A DNA stretch of 64,000 bases from NCBI RefSeq assembly GCF_030867095.1, contig NC_081828.1, positions 219,821,978-219,885,977 of the forward strand. Direction: 5' to 3'. This stretch comes from Alligator mississippiensis. Taxonomy: Eukaryota; Chordata; Crocodylia; Alligatoridae. Shown piece after piece: positions 44,190-55,934 of the stretch. Made by a program: the position numbers and the translations under genes. The notes below the pieces were generated by a model. It worked only from the letters and a program-made list of their open reading frames with translations. It made no database searches and was not told the DNA's origin. The number at the start of each line of letters is the position of its first letter. Position 1 is the first letter of the stretch.

Positions 44190-46165
44190 CAAGTTTCCTT
44201 GGGTGAATTTGATATCTTTTATTAGACCAACCCGAATAGTTGGAGAATAGTTATTAAGCAAGCTTTCGGGTTCAAAAACCCTTTGTCAGGCTAAGGAGGT
44301 TTCAGCAGTCGGTGTGTGCTCTTCCTGGATGGGATGACAAGTGAAGAAGCCAGGGGCTGGGCTGGGCTGGGCTGGGCTGGGGAGTCAGTTGCCAGGCAGA
44401 TTATAATGTGTCACAAATCCAATGTCTATGTTTAGTCCCTGATCTCTGGTATCCAGGAGGTTGATGAAATGGAGCTCGTAGGCTCATCTCTGGGACGTGT
44501 TGTGCAAGTTTCCCTTGAGGATCAGGACTGAGAGATTGGAGAGAGAGTGGCCCTCCCGTGAGAAATGTGCCCCCACCAGTAATTGGGTGTTTCTGTCTTT
44601 GATGGATGTCCGGTGTGCGTTCATGCTGGTGCGCAGTTGTTGTTTGGTCTCTCCTATGTATTTTCCATCGGGGCATTTGGTGCATTGGATGAGGTATATC
44701 ACATTTCTGGAGGTGCAGCTGTAAGATGCAGGGATGCTGATGGCTGTGTTGTGGGGTGTAGTAATAGTGGGGGTGGTGGAGATGTGGGGGCAGGTTTTGC
44801 ATTTCTTGTCCTGGCATGGTCTGGATCCTTTTGGTGTGTCTGGGCTTGAGGAAGTTTGCTTCTGGTGATGAGGTTGGCGAGGTTCGGTGCTTGTCTGAAG
44901 GCTAGGATGGGTGGCTCTGGGAAGATCTTTTTAAGAATCGGGTCTCTGTCTAATATGGGTTGCAGTTGTTTGAGGATTTTCCGTACAGGTTCAAGGGAGG
45001 GGTGATAGGTCATAACCAGCGGTGTGCGATTTGTGGGGGTTTTTCTCCTGTACTGCAGTAGTTCTTCACATGGTATCCAGGTGGCTCTTTCAAACGTGCA
45101 ATCTACCTCTCTGGAGGAGTGTCCTTGCTGGGTGAAAGCCTTTTTAAGATTGGTGAGGTGGCGATCCCGGGTGTGCTCTTCAGTACAGATGCAGTGGTAT
45201 CTGAGGGCTTGGCTGTATATCACAGGTTTTTTGGTGTGTTTCGGGTGATTGCTGGTTCTGTGCAGATATACATGTTGGTCTGTGGGTTTCTTGTATACTG
45301 TGGTCTGTATTTTACCCTTCTGGATACTGATCATTGTGTCTAAAAAGGGGATGTTGGTGCTGAAGTACTCCAAAAAAAGTTGGATGGAGGGATGGTGACT
45401 GCTGAATTTCTGGTGGAACTCAATCAGAGATTGCAGGTTCTCAGTCAAATGATGAAGATGTCATCGATATATCGTAAGTACGGCAAGGGTTTGATGGTGC
45501 AGTTCTTGAGGAAGTCGTCTTCCAGGTGGCTCAGAAAAAGGTCGGCATACTGTGGGGCCATTTTAGTGCCCATAGCTGTTCCCATCATCTGGAGGAAGTG
45601 TTGATTATTAAAAGTGAAATTGTTGTGTGTGAGGATGAAGTGTATAAGCTCAGTGATGTCTTTGGGTCTGTATTCTGAGTTGTAATCTTGTTCCTGTAGA
45701 TATGTAAGGCAGGCTTGGATGTCATCCTGGTGTGGGATGTGGGTATATAGGCTGGTAATGTCCATGGTGGCTAGGAGTGTGTTGCTGGGAAGGTGGTCTA
45801 TGTTTTTAAGTTTCCGTAGAAAGTCTGTAGTGTCTTGTACAAAACTTGCTCTGTAGGTGACAAGCGGTTTTAGGATGGATTCAACAAAACCTGATATTTC
45901 CTCAGTTAGAGTCCCGTGGTTGGATATGATCGGTCTGCCAGGGTTCCCTTGCTTGTGGATTTTAGGGAGCATGTAAAAAATCCCTGGGTTAGGTAGCGGG
46001 GGGATCAAGGTCTGTAGTTTTTCTTGTAGTCTTGATGGAAATGATTTGATGGTATTGTTGAGTTTTTTGGTGAAAAGGGGAGTAGGACCTTCTTGTACTT
46101 CTTTGTAGTAGGTGTTGTCAGAGAGCTGTCTGTTGGCTTCCTTTATGTAGTTGTACCCGCCTCCA
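44190..46165 (-). mobile_element. Penelope-like element (RT plus GIY-YIG endonuclease)
   Basis: The minus strand encodes a Penelope-type reverse transcriptase. It starts near 46160 (YNYIKEANRQLSDNTYY), with FYMLPKIHKQGNPGRPI, ATMDITSLYTHIP, GTAMGTKMAPQYADLF and YLRYIDDIFI, the family's characteristic motifs. Beyond an in-frame stop near 45445 the C-terminal RT/thumb continues (45440-44700), then a GIY-YIG endonuclease (MIYLIQCTKCPDGKYIGET, 44702-44484). A terminal sequence with GATATCTTTTATTAGACCAA lies at about 44205-44310. The copy is 5' truncated, with several frame breaks in the thumb/endonuclease region. The same terminal sequence recurs at 28712-28930, 57005-57063 and 60875-60930. Confidence 0.85.
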
Positions 46166-47141
46166 CTCTACCAGGTGTTCGCGCGCCGCCTTTGCCCGAG
46201 CCCCGGGCTTCGTGCGCCCTGACTCTGGAAAGACACCCCGGAGGTTACCCCGGCTGGTATCAGGGGGGCCCCTGAACTCGCCTGCCACGACTTTGATGAT
46301 ATCTTCAGTGGGGGGGCCCACCCTTGGGGTACCCACCGGAGTCGGCGCATCCCTCGGCGGGTCACCTTGGGGCTCCGTCCTCCCCTACACCCCGTCCACT
46401 CGCCACCTTAGGCTCTTCCTCTTGGGGTTCTCCACGTCACCCCTGGCTTGTCACCCCCTTGCCTCAACACGCCGTCCATCAGTAATGGTCTTTGGGCTGG
46501 GCGTACTGCCTATGGGGATGCCAGCCCGCTCCCTCCGTCCTCGTACCTGCGCTCCCCGAATGGTCCGCGGGGGTGCTGTACCTCCTGCCGGCTCTGCTCT
46601 GTATTAGGCACCCGGTCGCCTCACCGGTGCCTTCTGTCTTACTGCAGCTGGTCTCCCTGCCGCTCCCGCTGCAGCTGCCCTCGCTCCCCGCTCCATAACC
46701 GGGGATCCGGCGAGCTCCTCCTTCAGTCCGACTACCGGCGCTGCCGCCGGCTTCTCCACCGGTTCTGCCGATAGTCTCAGCGCTGGCCTCTCCACCCGCA
46801 CCGCTGCCAGCTGCTCTGCTCCGTTTCTCGGAGCCGCGTCTGGCTCCGCCTCCTTCGCTCCCGCACTCCGCGGGTGGCGGCTGACTCCCCGCTTGCTGGG
46901 GCTTCTCTCCCCAGCCTCCTCCGTCCAGCCGCCCCGTTGCTTCGGGGGGGCCGCCTTTTGTTTCTCCCGGCCGGCGTGCCCCGCCACCGCCGCTCAGCCG
47001 CAGCCGGATAAACGCCCGACCGACGACCTCCGCCGGCGTGGACTTCCTTCGGCTCCTCCGGCCCTGCGGGAGGTAAGCAGAACCCTTTGCCGCCGCGGGG
47101 GTTTCCCGGCATCCCCGCTCCCCTGGGACAGTAGTCTTCAC
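46166..47141 (-). other. GC-rich region with an unassigned 220-codon frame
   Basis: A CpG-rich block between the Penelope-like element and unclassified repeats. A minus-strand frame (47141-46479) is open for 220 codons but is low-complexity, rich in Gly, Ala, Glu and Arg, with no recognisable fold or motif. Composition alone can keep such a frame open. It might be the remnant of an element's first ORF, but nothing proves it. Confidence 0.25.
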
Positions 47142-47199
47142 GCTTTAGGATGACTATGGCCCAGGCACTTCTTGTTGTTTAGCCAGCCCTCAGTGGTGC

Positions 47200-47480
47200 A
47201 TAGGTCTGGCCGGCTTTTTGCTGCCCAGTCCAATACTAGCAAAATAGGCCTGGGCCTCCTTTTGTCCCTGTCGCAGTTTATGCCCCAATCAAGTGGTGTG
47301 GGTTGGCACTAATTGTAGTTCAAGACCCAGCCAAGATGGGCCTGGTCCCCCTTTTGTTGTTTGTTCAGGACCGGGTGCAGGACAGGCCCGAGTCCCCCCT
47401 TTTATTGTTTCACAGCTGCTGTGTCTCAACAGAGCCGTATTGCTGAGCTCCGCTGTACATTTGTTTGCTGTATGTCTGGG
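47200..47480 (+). repeat. Unclassified repeat, module Y
   Basis: Matches the reverse complement of about 61040-61400 (CCTCCTTTTGTCCCTGTCGC, GGTGCAGGACAGGCCCGAGT, GAGCTCCGCTGTACATTTG or equivalents). Diverged, with no coding content. Family unknown. Confidence 0.55.
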
Positions 47481-48830
47481 CCTGGCACATTTTGGGCCTG
47501 GCACACGTTGCTTTTGTGGCGCTGTGTCCTGACCCAGCAGCGTGGTTGGCACTTGGGGCAGTTCAGCCTCATTTGCTGTTTGGCTTCTCTCTTGAGTTTT
47601 CTTGCAGGTTCCTGCCCCTGCGGAGCTGGGATTAGCACTAGGAACTTTGGGGTGCGATATGCTGATGAAAACCACAGCTCACCCCTCAAATCCGCCACGT
47701 GGAAGTGAAGATCAGCGCTACAGCTTCGCAGGGAGCAACGAGGGGCCCTTTGCAACGCAGAAGGACCTACGCTCGCTAGCAGCTCCCTGCGGCGCAGAGA
47801 CCCACGGAGCAGCTCATGGACTCTGCGGTGTGGCCCCCGCTCCAGCGCACGGCTGAAGGGCCGGTCTAGGGGCACAGACCCCAGAACTACCCTTTGGGGA
47901 GCCCCAAGTCCCAGACTGCTTGGGCATGGGTGAAGCCTCCCCAAGAGGGTGCCATGCATTGTAGTTTATAGTGTTTTAAAATTATAGCTAGTGTTTACTT
48001 TTGTATTTTTCTTTATTCTTTGTAATACATTTGGATTTTGTGTTTACAGTGCTTGCGAGGGAAGGGCTGTTGGTTTTATTAGACACCCTAGTAATTCATT
48101 TAGTATTTCCCAGGTAGTCTGGGTCGGGGTCAAGCCAAGGTAAAACATAATGGGTACCCCAAAATTGAACCCGGCCCTTGTTGCTGCTAGCAGGTGCTCA
48201 GCAGAAGGGTTACATCAGCAATTGGGAGAACCCGTGTAAAGATGCCATCTGCAAGACATGGGGCATGGTGTAGGGGAGGAACGGAGCCATGTGACTGGCC
48301 CATAAAGCCAGGACCACAATCTGGGTGGACATTGTAATACTTTATATAACAACTAACACTTTGTATAACAACTAAAACAAGGGTGGGGTGGGCGAGAACT
48401 GGGCAGACTGCCCATAGAGCAGGGTGTCTCAAATTTTGGGGGGTACCCTGTGACTCACAGGCCAGGAAGGGCAAGGACACAGCCGGGATAGGAGCCAGAG
48501 CTTGGGGTTCCCTCCTCTCCCGGCCCTGGTCCCAGCGGGGAGGAGGAGGGGTCCCAGGCACCCAGACCAACCCTGCACCCTTCACCGGTGCTTTGTGGCG
48601 TTGGTGGGGGAGATGCCACGGTGGACTAGGGGTTTCGCCCTCGCCTACCCAAATCGCAGTACTTTCGTCCAAGCCCCGATCTGGGGTTTACACTCTCAGT
48701 TTCTTCACAGTCCTTGTCACTGTTGTTGTCACTACTGTCACTTCCGCTGCTGCGGATCCTGTTCGAGTCCTTCTCGCTGTCTCCAGGTCCAGTTGCACCT
48801 CTGTCCTCTTTGTTCTCTGTGTCCACTTCC
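47480..48830. other. No assigned feature, partly AT-rich
   Basis: Includes an AT-rich section (47960-48110) and TACCCCAAAATTGAACCCGG near 48153-48172. Possibly repeat-derived, but I could not assign a family. Confidence 0.3.
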
Positions 48831-49357
48831 CCACCAGGGCCGAGATCCTTGCAGCAGACGCTTCCTCCACCCGGGCAACTGGGCAGCCCGGTTCAGGCAG
48901 CATCTGGGATGCTTTGCTCCCCACCCCCACCTACCCAGGAGAGTCTGCACCCGGGGCTGCTGCCCTGGCCCCCTGCTCTGCTGGGGCTGAACCCCCCTCC
49001 GGGGCAGTGCAGGACCAGGGCCCAGCAGGAAGCTCCCCACAGCCCTGGTCTGGGGAGAGCGTCGGCTGGACTTGGGTGGGCAGGGCGATGCTGATGACGC
49101 AGGCAGAGGGGGCGGTCATATGCAGATCTGGAAGGGAAGGGGTGGGACAGGGAGGGTGTGCAGGGCCTTTTGGGAACAGGGCACTGAGCACCGTTGTGGG
49201 GGGCCTGGCACAGGGTGGGGGCATAGGGGAGGTGGAGGGAGGAGCCCTGTGCGGTGGGGAAGGAGCAGGCCTCAGTGTGGGCAGGGTTGCATGCACTTGC
49301 CCACACTTGTGCATGGGTTGGCCGGGGGGTGGTGCTGGGGCCCGGCCTAGATCAAGC

Positions 49358-49521
49358 ATACTTACCTGGCAGGGGAGACACCATGATCACTCAGGTGGTT
49401 TTCCCAGGGTGAGGCTCGCCCCTTGCACTCCGGGCGTGCTGACCCCTGCGATTTCCCCAAATGCGGGAAACTCGACTGCATAATTTGTGGTAGTGGGGGA
49501 CTGCGTTCGCGCTCTCCCCTG
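49358..49521 (+). ncRNA. U1 snRNA gene, copy A
   Basis: Full 164-nt U1 RNA, the splicing RNA that pairs with 5' splice sites. The 5' end ATACTTACCTG is intact. Stem-loops I-III, the Sm site AATTTGTGG and the terminal stem through CTCTCCCCTG are all present. A 3' box-like element (GTGCAAAGACAGA, about 49530-49542) follows, and an octamer-like element ATGCAGAT lies near -235, where the distal sequence element belongs. I could not place the proximal element with confidence. Compared with my memory of human U1, loop I has CACTCAGG instead of CACGAAGG (U1-70K contact) and loop II starts C-TTGCACTCC instead of A-TTGCACTCC (U1A contact). The loop II stem is changed in a compensated way (CGCCC with GGGCG). 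Confidence 0.93.
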
Positions 49522-49754
49522 GCAACGCTGTGCAAAGACAGACTGGAGAGTTGTTTTCTTTCAGATCTCAAGCAGCAGTGGTTACAAGATGCCGATCTGT
49601 CTGCTTTGGAGGATATGGTTGCTGGGGGGGGCGAGTGCATCTACACAAGATGTTTACCACGCGTTAGCCTCATAACACCATGCACTAGCGTGTCATGGCA
49701 AAAACCATGTTAATAGCCTCCTCATCCTGGGAATACCACCCGTTTTTGTCCAAA

Positions 49755-49803
49755 AGCCAAATGATATATATATAAATTATATAAAACTATACATATATAT
49801 ATA
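49755..49803. repeat. AT-rich simple repeat
   Basis: Interrupted TATATA runs marking the 3' boundary of the Tx1-like LINE. Confidence 0.85.
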
Positions 49804-49829
49804 CCTGTACCTCTAACAACCCATCGAGT

Positions 49830-51420
49830 GACCACCAGTTCACTTGGCAGACCAAAGCACACTTTGACACTTTACCAGTACATTGCACTCAGCCCCACTT
49901 TAATACAGTCCTGCACTGTGGGGTGCGAGTGCCCGTGCGGGAGCAGGTTCCTGGCCTTGCGCAGGGCACACCTGAAGCAGATGAACAAGTGCAGCTCGTG
50001 CATTGCTAGCTGCAGACACTCTGTTGTGGAAAAGCACGACCCCTTTAGAGCCAACAAGGAGCGTACTTTCCATAGTGCTACTTTGGTGCAGGTGATTAAG
50101 ACCCGCACCCCCCATGTCCCATCCGTCCCCTCTGATAAGCCATAGAGAACATTTCTGGAAGTCACCCCCGTTCCCCTTCCCGTATCCTTCAAATAGGTGG
50201 TCACCTTCCCCCACACCCGTTGTGCGTACGAGCAGTCCCACAGTACATGTGTCACCGACTCGGGCTCATCGCAGAGCTCCCTTGGGCACTTGGGGGACCG
50301 GGAGAGTCCCCAGCGATAGAGCACCTGTCGCACTGGCAGAGCATTTCGCACCGCCCTCCACGCCAGCTCCTCATGCTCCCCTTTCCAGTCCTTCCCCACC
50401 AGTCCTTTCCACACCCTGCTGACTTGCTCCGGTCTCAACTCCCCAACGTCCGACATCCTCTGCTTCCCTCTCAGGAAATTGAAGACCTTTTTGGCATCTC
50501 CCAGCCCCTCGATCCCTAACCCCTCCAATCCTTCTTGTGCAACAAAGGCTCCAAGTCGGGCGTAGGGCCGCGACATCTGCCAAGCCCACGCTCCCTGCCA
50601 CGCACTCCCGAACAGGCCCAGCCTTCTCAGGAGCTTCCCCCCCAGAACCTGCAGAAATCGGTCACGGTGCCCGCTGCTCCCCTCGCTTCCCTCACCACCA
50701 GCTTCAAAAAGTGCACGTAAGCGAAGGGCTCTATGTTGGGGAAGCCCCATCCCCCCAATCCCTCTTCCTTATATAGCTCTGTCCTAGCCACCTTCTCGGT
50801 CTTCCCCCCCCAAAAGAAAAGGCACAAGGCCCGCTGGACCCGCCGGGCCTGTCGCCAGGACGGGGGGTACACCATCGCCGTGTACAGGATTAGCGGCAGC
50901 AAGCACTGTTTGATCGCTTGCACCTTCCCCCTCGATGATAGCCCCCGTGTGCTCCACAACCCCACCGTCTGCTTCACTCTCCCCTCCAACACTTCCCACG
51001 CCCGTTTCCCTTTCCCCTGGGTATCCATCCAGACGCCAAGCACCTTCAGTTCCTCCCTTTCCACCTGTAGCCCAAGGTTTCTCAAGTCCCCCCAATTCCC
51101 TACCGCAAGCACTACGCTCTTGTCCACGTTCAGCCTCGCTCCGGATGCCTCCCCAAACTCGTCTACGTGCTTCAAGGCTCTTCCCAGGGACAACTCGTCC
51201 CTCACTACACATGTCGCATCATCCATGTATAGGAGGATTTTCAATTCCCCTCCCCTCGGCACTCTCACCCCGCTAATCACCCTATCCCCCCGATCCGTTG
51301 TGCCAGGGGCTCGATGGCGCAAAGAGCCCCGGTGACAGCAGGCATCCCTGTCTCACCCCCGAGTCCACTGCAAATGTGCAGAAAGATTTATACGTGCTGA
51401 AGAGAACCCCCTCCGTTCTG
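49830..51420 (-). mobile_element. Tx1-like non-LTR retrotransposon, 3' part of ORF2
   Basis: On the minus strand, a QGCLLSP-like reverse transcriptase motif (about 51350) is followed by the catalytic block ILLYMDDATCVV (about 51230). Next come LNVDKSVVLAVG, LGVWMDTQGKGKRAWE and a long C-terminal region with a CPRELCDEPESVTHVLWDC zinc-knuckle-like motif. The order and the C-terminal cysteine/histidine block fit the L1/Tx1 branch. It is 5' truncated and frame-broken: two main open blocks at about 51322-50627 and 50750-49872 overlap in different frames. The 3' side abuts AT-rich simple repeat at 49755-49803. Its neighbour is U1 copy A. Confidence 0.7.
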
Positions 51421-53600
51421 GCTCTGTGCCCCCCGCACCTTTTCATTTACTCCCCATCTGCAGCCCCACCAGGTCCAGGGACGTCCTGGTCAACCTGCCC
51501 CTGGCCCTTGCCCAGCTGGCAATACCCCTGCCCAGAAAGGAGGCTCTGGCCGGAGACCCCGGGGGACGGCGGAAGGGTTGTGTTCGAGTAAGAATCAATC
51601 TCACTCAGCCGAGCTGGCTCGAGGATGTCTCAGCGCAGAGGAGCAGGAGAGGCTGCAGCTTCTCCTCATCTGTAGGCAAGGAACCGCTGCGTCTTTACCA
51701 GATACGTGGGCTGAGGCCTTCGAGCCAGGCTCTGTGCTGGCCGTGCAGCACCTGGCAGGCCAAGGGGCGGTCGATGCTGAGCTGTGTGTGGAGCCGCTTG
51801 GTGCTGGAGGCTCTGGGGAGCATGGATCTGGCCAGGGGGACACGTCCTCGTGGGCTCTTACGGCCTCTGTTTTCCAGCAGTGCTTGCCTGGACTCTGCAC
51901 ACACTGTGCCCCTTGCCTGGGGCAGCTGCTGCTCCGGGCGGTGGTGCGGGGAGGGTCGCAGCCGGCTGCCGGCCTGACGCGTGCCCCAGACACACTTCTT
52001 GTGCCAGGAGACCGAGTGTGACCACAGTGCGGGTGCGATCTCTCTCGCACACTGTGGGGAGCCATGCATCTTGAAGTGCAGCTGGATGGAGCTGCACCTC
52101 CCCGGCAGCAAGTGCAAACCCTGGGATTTTAGCAGCGCTTTGTTGTCCCCTTTGACTCTGTTGTCAGACCAGGCCTTGGTCTGTGCGGTGATAAGGTGTA
52201 ACCCAGTACACCCTCCTCCACGGTCCGGTTGTTGGCAACTAAACCAGCACCATAACCTGGGCGAGCCTGGGTGAGGTGGGTGTGTGGACACCCAGCAGGA
52301 CTAACACCAGGAGGAGAAGGAGAAGTAGTGGTAGGAGTTGTAGTTGTAGGAAGAAGTAGTATTTGAGTGGTGCCACAAGACGTGGGAGGAGGCAGGTGAT
52401 GTCCCGGCAGCCCAGGGCCTGCTCCTACCCGGAGAGAAGATGGGCACCGCACCTGATTGCCCGCACAAACACGCAGGATGCAAAGCGAGGCACCGCAGCC
52501 CGCACGCAGCAACAGCAGTGTTTAACCACGGCACACAGTCACCACTGCAGTCACTGCGACCAGACAGCCAACGTGTGCACCAGCAAACACCTGACAGTGC
52601 CGCTCCCATCATTACGTGTCTGCAAGACCAATCAAATCTCACAAACGAAATCTACTTTTGCACGCGGAAGGACAGCCCCGCCGGAACGGGGCCTCGAAAA
52701 ATTGGGTGTAAACTCGTTACTGCTTCTCTCCACGGAAATCTTTAGTAAAAGGCGAAAGATTTATGCGTGTTGAAGAGAAACCAGAGTAATACCATACAGT
52801 GGCTTGGCAGCGGCCCGGGGCGGGGGGGGAGGCCCGCAGTAAAGGGTGGTCCGGGCCCGGCCCCCCCCCTCCTGCCCCGCACAGCTCTGCACGCACAGCC
52901 CCCAACCCCCACCTCACGGGCCCCACACTTCTTATCCCAAAACAGCAAAGAAATACCCCAAATCCCGCAGCTCCCGGAGCATTGCATCCTGGGTATGCAG
53001 ATGATCATTAAGCCCCGCCCCCAGAGTCTGCCGCACTAGCCCGCCCCACAGACGCGCGCACCGGTCGCCCGCACTAAGGACCCCGCAGCGTCCCGTCCCC
53101 AGAGCCCGGCTCAGCGCAGCTGGCTGTCGTGTGTACGGGCTATCCCGCGCTGCTTTGATGCGAATCCCCCAATTAGCCAAGTTCAGACTAGCCAGCGCTT
53201 CGGCCAGCCGGCTGCGTCCCTCTCCTTCTCCCTCACGCACGAGGGAAGTGTGACCCCAGCAGGCTGCCACACTTGGTCTGTGCACACACACAATTTAATT
53301 CAGAAAATATGGGGGGAGGCGAGGGGGGACAACGGACGGGGGACATGATAGTAAGACTTTGTGCTTGGAGACAAAATCAGCAAACTGCGACATGACGGCA
53401 TGATGCCAGCTTCAGCGCTGCATCCCCTGCCCGAGTGGCGCTGTCGGCGGAGGGGAGGTCGGGGGTTATTTTTTCATTTAAATTGCTCATATTCCAAGCT
53501 AGATTAGACAAAAAGAATCCAAATCCAAGAGTCAGTCCAGAACCAGAAGTGGCCCTACTACCGGCACACGTCCTCCACCCCGGTCTGGGGCTTCCAGATT
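51420..53600. other. Mostly unassigned; short Tx1-like echo
   Basis: A short segment at about 52745-52790 (AAAGATTTATGCGTGTTGAAG) resembles the Tx1 segment at 51380-51405, so a second fragment of that LINE may lie here. GC boxes and an octamer-like TATGCAGAT near 52995 give 52.8-53.1 kb a promoter look without a gene. Confidence 0.3.
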
Positions 53601-53604
53601 CAAA

Positions 53605-54260
53605 GATTCGTAGATGTTAGGGTCGGAAGGGACCTCAATAGATCATCAAGTCCGACCCCCTGCATAGGCAGGAAAGAGTGCTGGGTCTAGATGACCCCAG
53701 CTAGATACTCGTCTAACCTCCTCTTGAAGACCCCCAGGGTAGGGGAGAGCACCACCTCCCTTGGGAGCCCGTTCCAGACCTTGGCCACTCGAACTGTGAA
53801 GAAGTTCTTCCTAATGTCCAGTCTAAATCTGCTCTCTGCTAGCTTGTGGCCATTGTTTCTTGTAACCCCCGGGGGCGCCTTGGTGAATAAAACCTCACCA
53901 ATTCCCTTCTGTGCCCCCGTGATGAACTTATAGGCAGCCGCAAGGTCACCTCTCAACCTTCTCTTGCGGAGGCTGAAAAGATCCAGTTTCTCTAGTCTCT
54001 CCTCATAGGGCTTCGTCTGCAGGCCCTTAACAATACGAGTGGCCCTTCTCTGGACCCTCTCCAGGTTATCCACATCCCTCTTGAAGTGCGGCGCCCAAAA
54101 CTGCACGCAGTACTCCAACTGCGGTCTGACCAGCGCCCGATAGAGGGGAAGTATCACCTCCTTGGACCTGTTCGTCATGCATCTGCTGATGCACGATAAA
54201 GTGCCATTGGCTTTTCTGATGGCTTCGTCACACTGCCGGCTCATGTTCATCTTGGAGTCC
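53605..54260 (-). mobile_element. CR1 LINE 3' end, young-looking
   Basis: An uninterrupted 187-codon minus-strand frame (54250-53687) from MNMSRQCDEAIRKANGTLSC to RRLDEYLAGVI, nearly the same protein as the 30.9-kb copy but without its frameshift. 5' truncated at about 54258, where a different CR1 fragment abuts. Confidence 0.85.
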
Positions 54261-54445
54261 CAGCTGGGGTCTCACCAGCACGGAGTAGAGAGGACGTGTC
54301 ACTTCTTTAGCCCTGCTCGCGATGCATCAGTTAATGGATCCCAGTATGCCATTAGCTCTGTTGACAACAGCATCATACTGGCGGCTCATGTTCATCCTGT
54401 GATCAACCTTAACTCTGAGGACCCTTTCAGCCATCGTGCAGGTGG
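54258..54445 (-). mobile_element. CR1 fragment, older copy
   Basis: GCGGCTCATGTTCATCCTGT and the preceding CAGCACGGAGTAGAGAGG are a diverged second match to the CR1 segment that the neighbouring younger copy also carries, so the young element inserted next to or into an older one. Confidence 0.5.
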
Positions 54446-55040
54446 GCAGAGGAGCTGCCCCTGCCTCTGGTTTCATGAGGTGCTGGAAGAAAGGCTGCAG
54501 CCTTCTTGCCAGATGGAGTTAAAGAAAGTTCTTAACTACTTCAGTTGTTGGAGAGTGCAGCCTACAAGGACAATGCTTTCACTTTCAGTTGCTCTCCTTT
54601 CCTGCGCTGAGATTGCGCACAAAGCTGTCCAGAGACCACTGTGGTTCAATCACTGCTTCCTGAACCTGCGAAGAGCTGGAGACACTCAGCAGACGCTGCA
54701 CCCCCACCTCCAGCCCCTCCGCTGCCTAGCAGGTCCCGGCGCAGGCGCCCATAGCGCTCCCCGCTGCACCCCACTGCCGACAGGCAAGTCTAAGGGGTTG
54801 TAACAGGTACCTATTCTGGGCCGAGCTAAACTGTGACCCGCACCTGTTCCTGCGGCAACCACCCGCCTTCTCGCCTGCCATGCCTTGATGTTAATTAATT
54901 ACTTGATGTTAATTAGCGGGAGGCTGCCATTGTACTGCCCCGCTGTCAGGGGGCGCTATCTGTGGCTCCTATCCTCCCCAATACCGCAGCCCAAGCCTCG
55001 CAGATGTAATCACCGTTGTCGCTATCCTTTGCTGCCCCCT
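54445..55040. other. No assigned feature
   Basis: Between CR1 fragments and the 50-bp minisatellite. A perfect 20-nt direct repeat (TTGATGTTAATTAATTACTTG-type) occurs near 54887-54915. Confidence 0.3.
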
Positions 55041-55430
55041 CCTGGGCTTTCTGGGGCCCAACTTGGGCCTCCCTACAATGCGGCCCCTTATCGGGGGCTC
55101 CCAGTGCCCAAACTTGGGCTTCGCGACACTACTGCCCCCTACCTGGGCTCGCCGTGCCCAATTTGGGCTTCTCAATGTCATCCCCCCTTTTGGGCATCTC
55201 TACGCCCACACTTGGGCTTCTCAATCACACGACCCCCCCTCTGGGACTCGCCATGCCCACACCTGGGCCTCGCAAAATGCTGACCCCTGTCTGAGGCTCA
55301 CCGTGTCCATCTGGACTCCTTAAAAGTGCTGCCCCCCCCTTCTCTGGGGCTCGCCACGCCCACACTGGGGTTCTTCAAACACCCCTCTCTCGGGCTCACC
55401 GTGCCCTCTCTAAGGCTGGGGTCTATACAC
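55040..55430. repeat. Degenerate ~50-bp minisatellite
   Basis: Seven or eight imperfect units of about 48-51 bp. Each carries a TGCCCAnnnTTGGGCTTC-like segment and a GGGCTCGCC-like segment, with units drifting rightward. Confidence 0.75.
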
Positions 55431-55934
55431 CCCGTATGCCGCGCCCCTACTGGCGCCTGGATCCCCATGCTACTGTGGGTCTCCTATGGGGCCTCCTCCA
55501 ACCCCTAACAGCCTCACCCAAACCACCGGTTTAAACAACAACAAAAACACAAGCGCCTGGGCTGTAACATAACTGGAAGCCGCCTGGCTAAAACAATGTA
55601 GCTCAAGCCTCTGAGAGCTGCCATAAGCTGTCGCTGCAGTCAGGCTTTTCCTCACCTCCTGCCTTAGGGAGCTCCTGCCTCTCTGGCTGCTGGCAGGGAC
55701 TGCCCCTGGTCTCAGCTCCTTGAGCTTTATAAGGGCCAGGCTCTGCCCCCCTGGTCAGCTGACCTTCCCTGGTTGCCCCAGCAACCCACAGCTGCACTCC
55801 TTAGTAACTGCTAGTGCTCCTTCTCTAACAGTTTTCCCTCTTCAGGTACAGAGCCCCTGGGGTGCTCTGGGACTGGGGTGCAACCCCAGCTACAGCTCCC
55901 AGCCCCTCTCCAGTCTGTCTTTGCACAGTATTAC

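Noticed and set aside
44190-46165. DIRS-type or LTR element
   Set aside because: The LPKIHK and GTAMGTKMAP motifs and the GIY-YIG domain identify a Penelope-like element; there is no tyrosine recombinase or integrase.
47960-48180. Primer-binding-site-like and LTR-like string
   Set aside because: No TG...CA ends and no second copy were found; too weak to list as an element.
48600-48680. tRNA-like sequence near GGTGGACTAGGGGTTTCGCC
   Set aside because: An A-box-like string is present, but no cloverleaf or properly spaced B box could be folded by eye.
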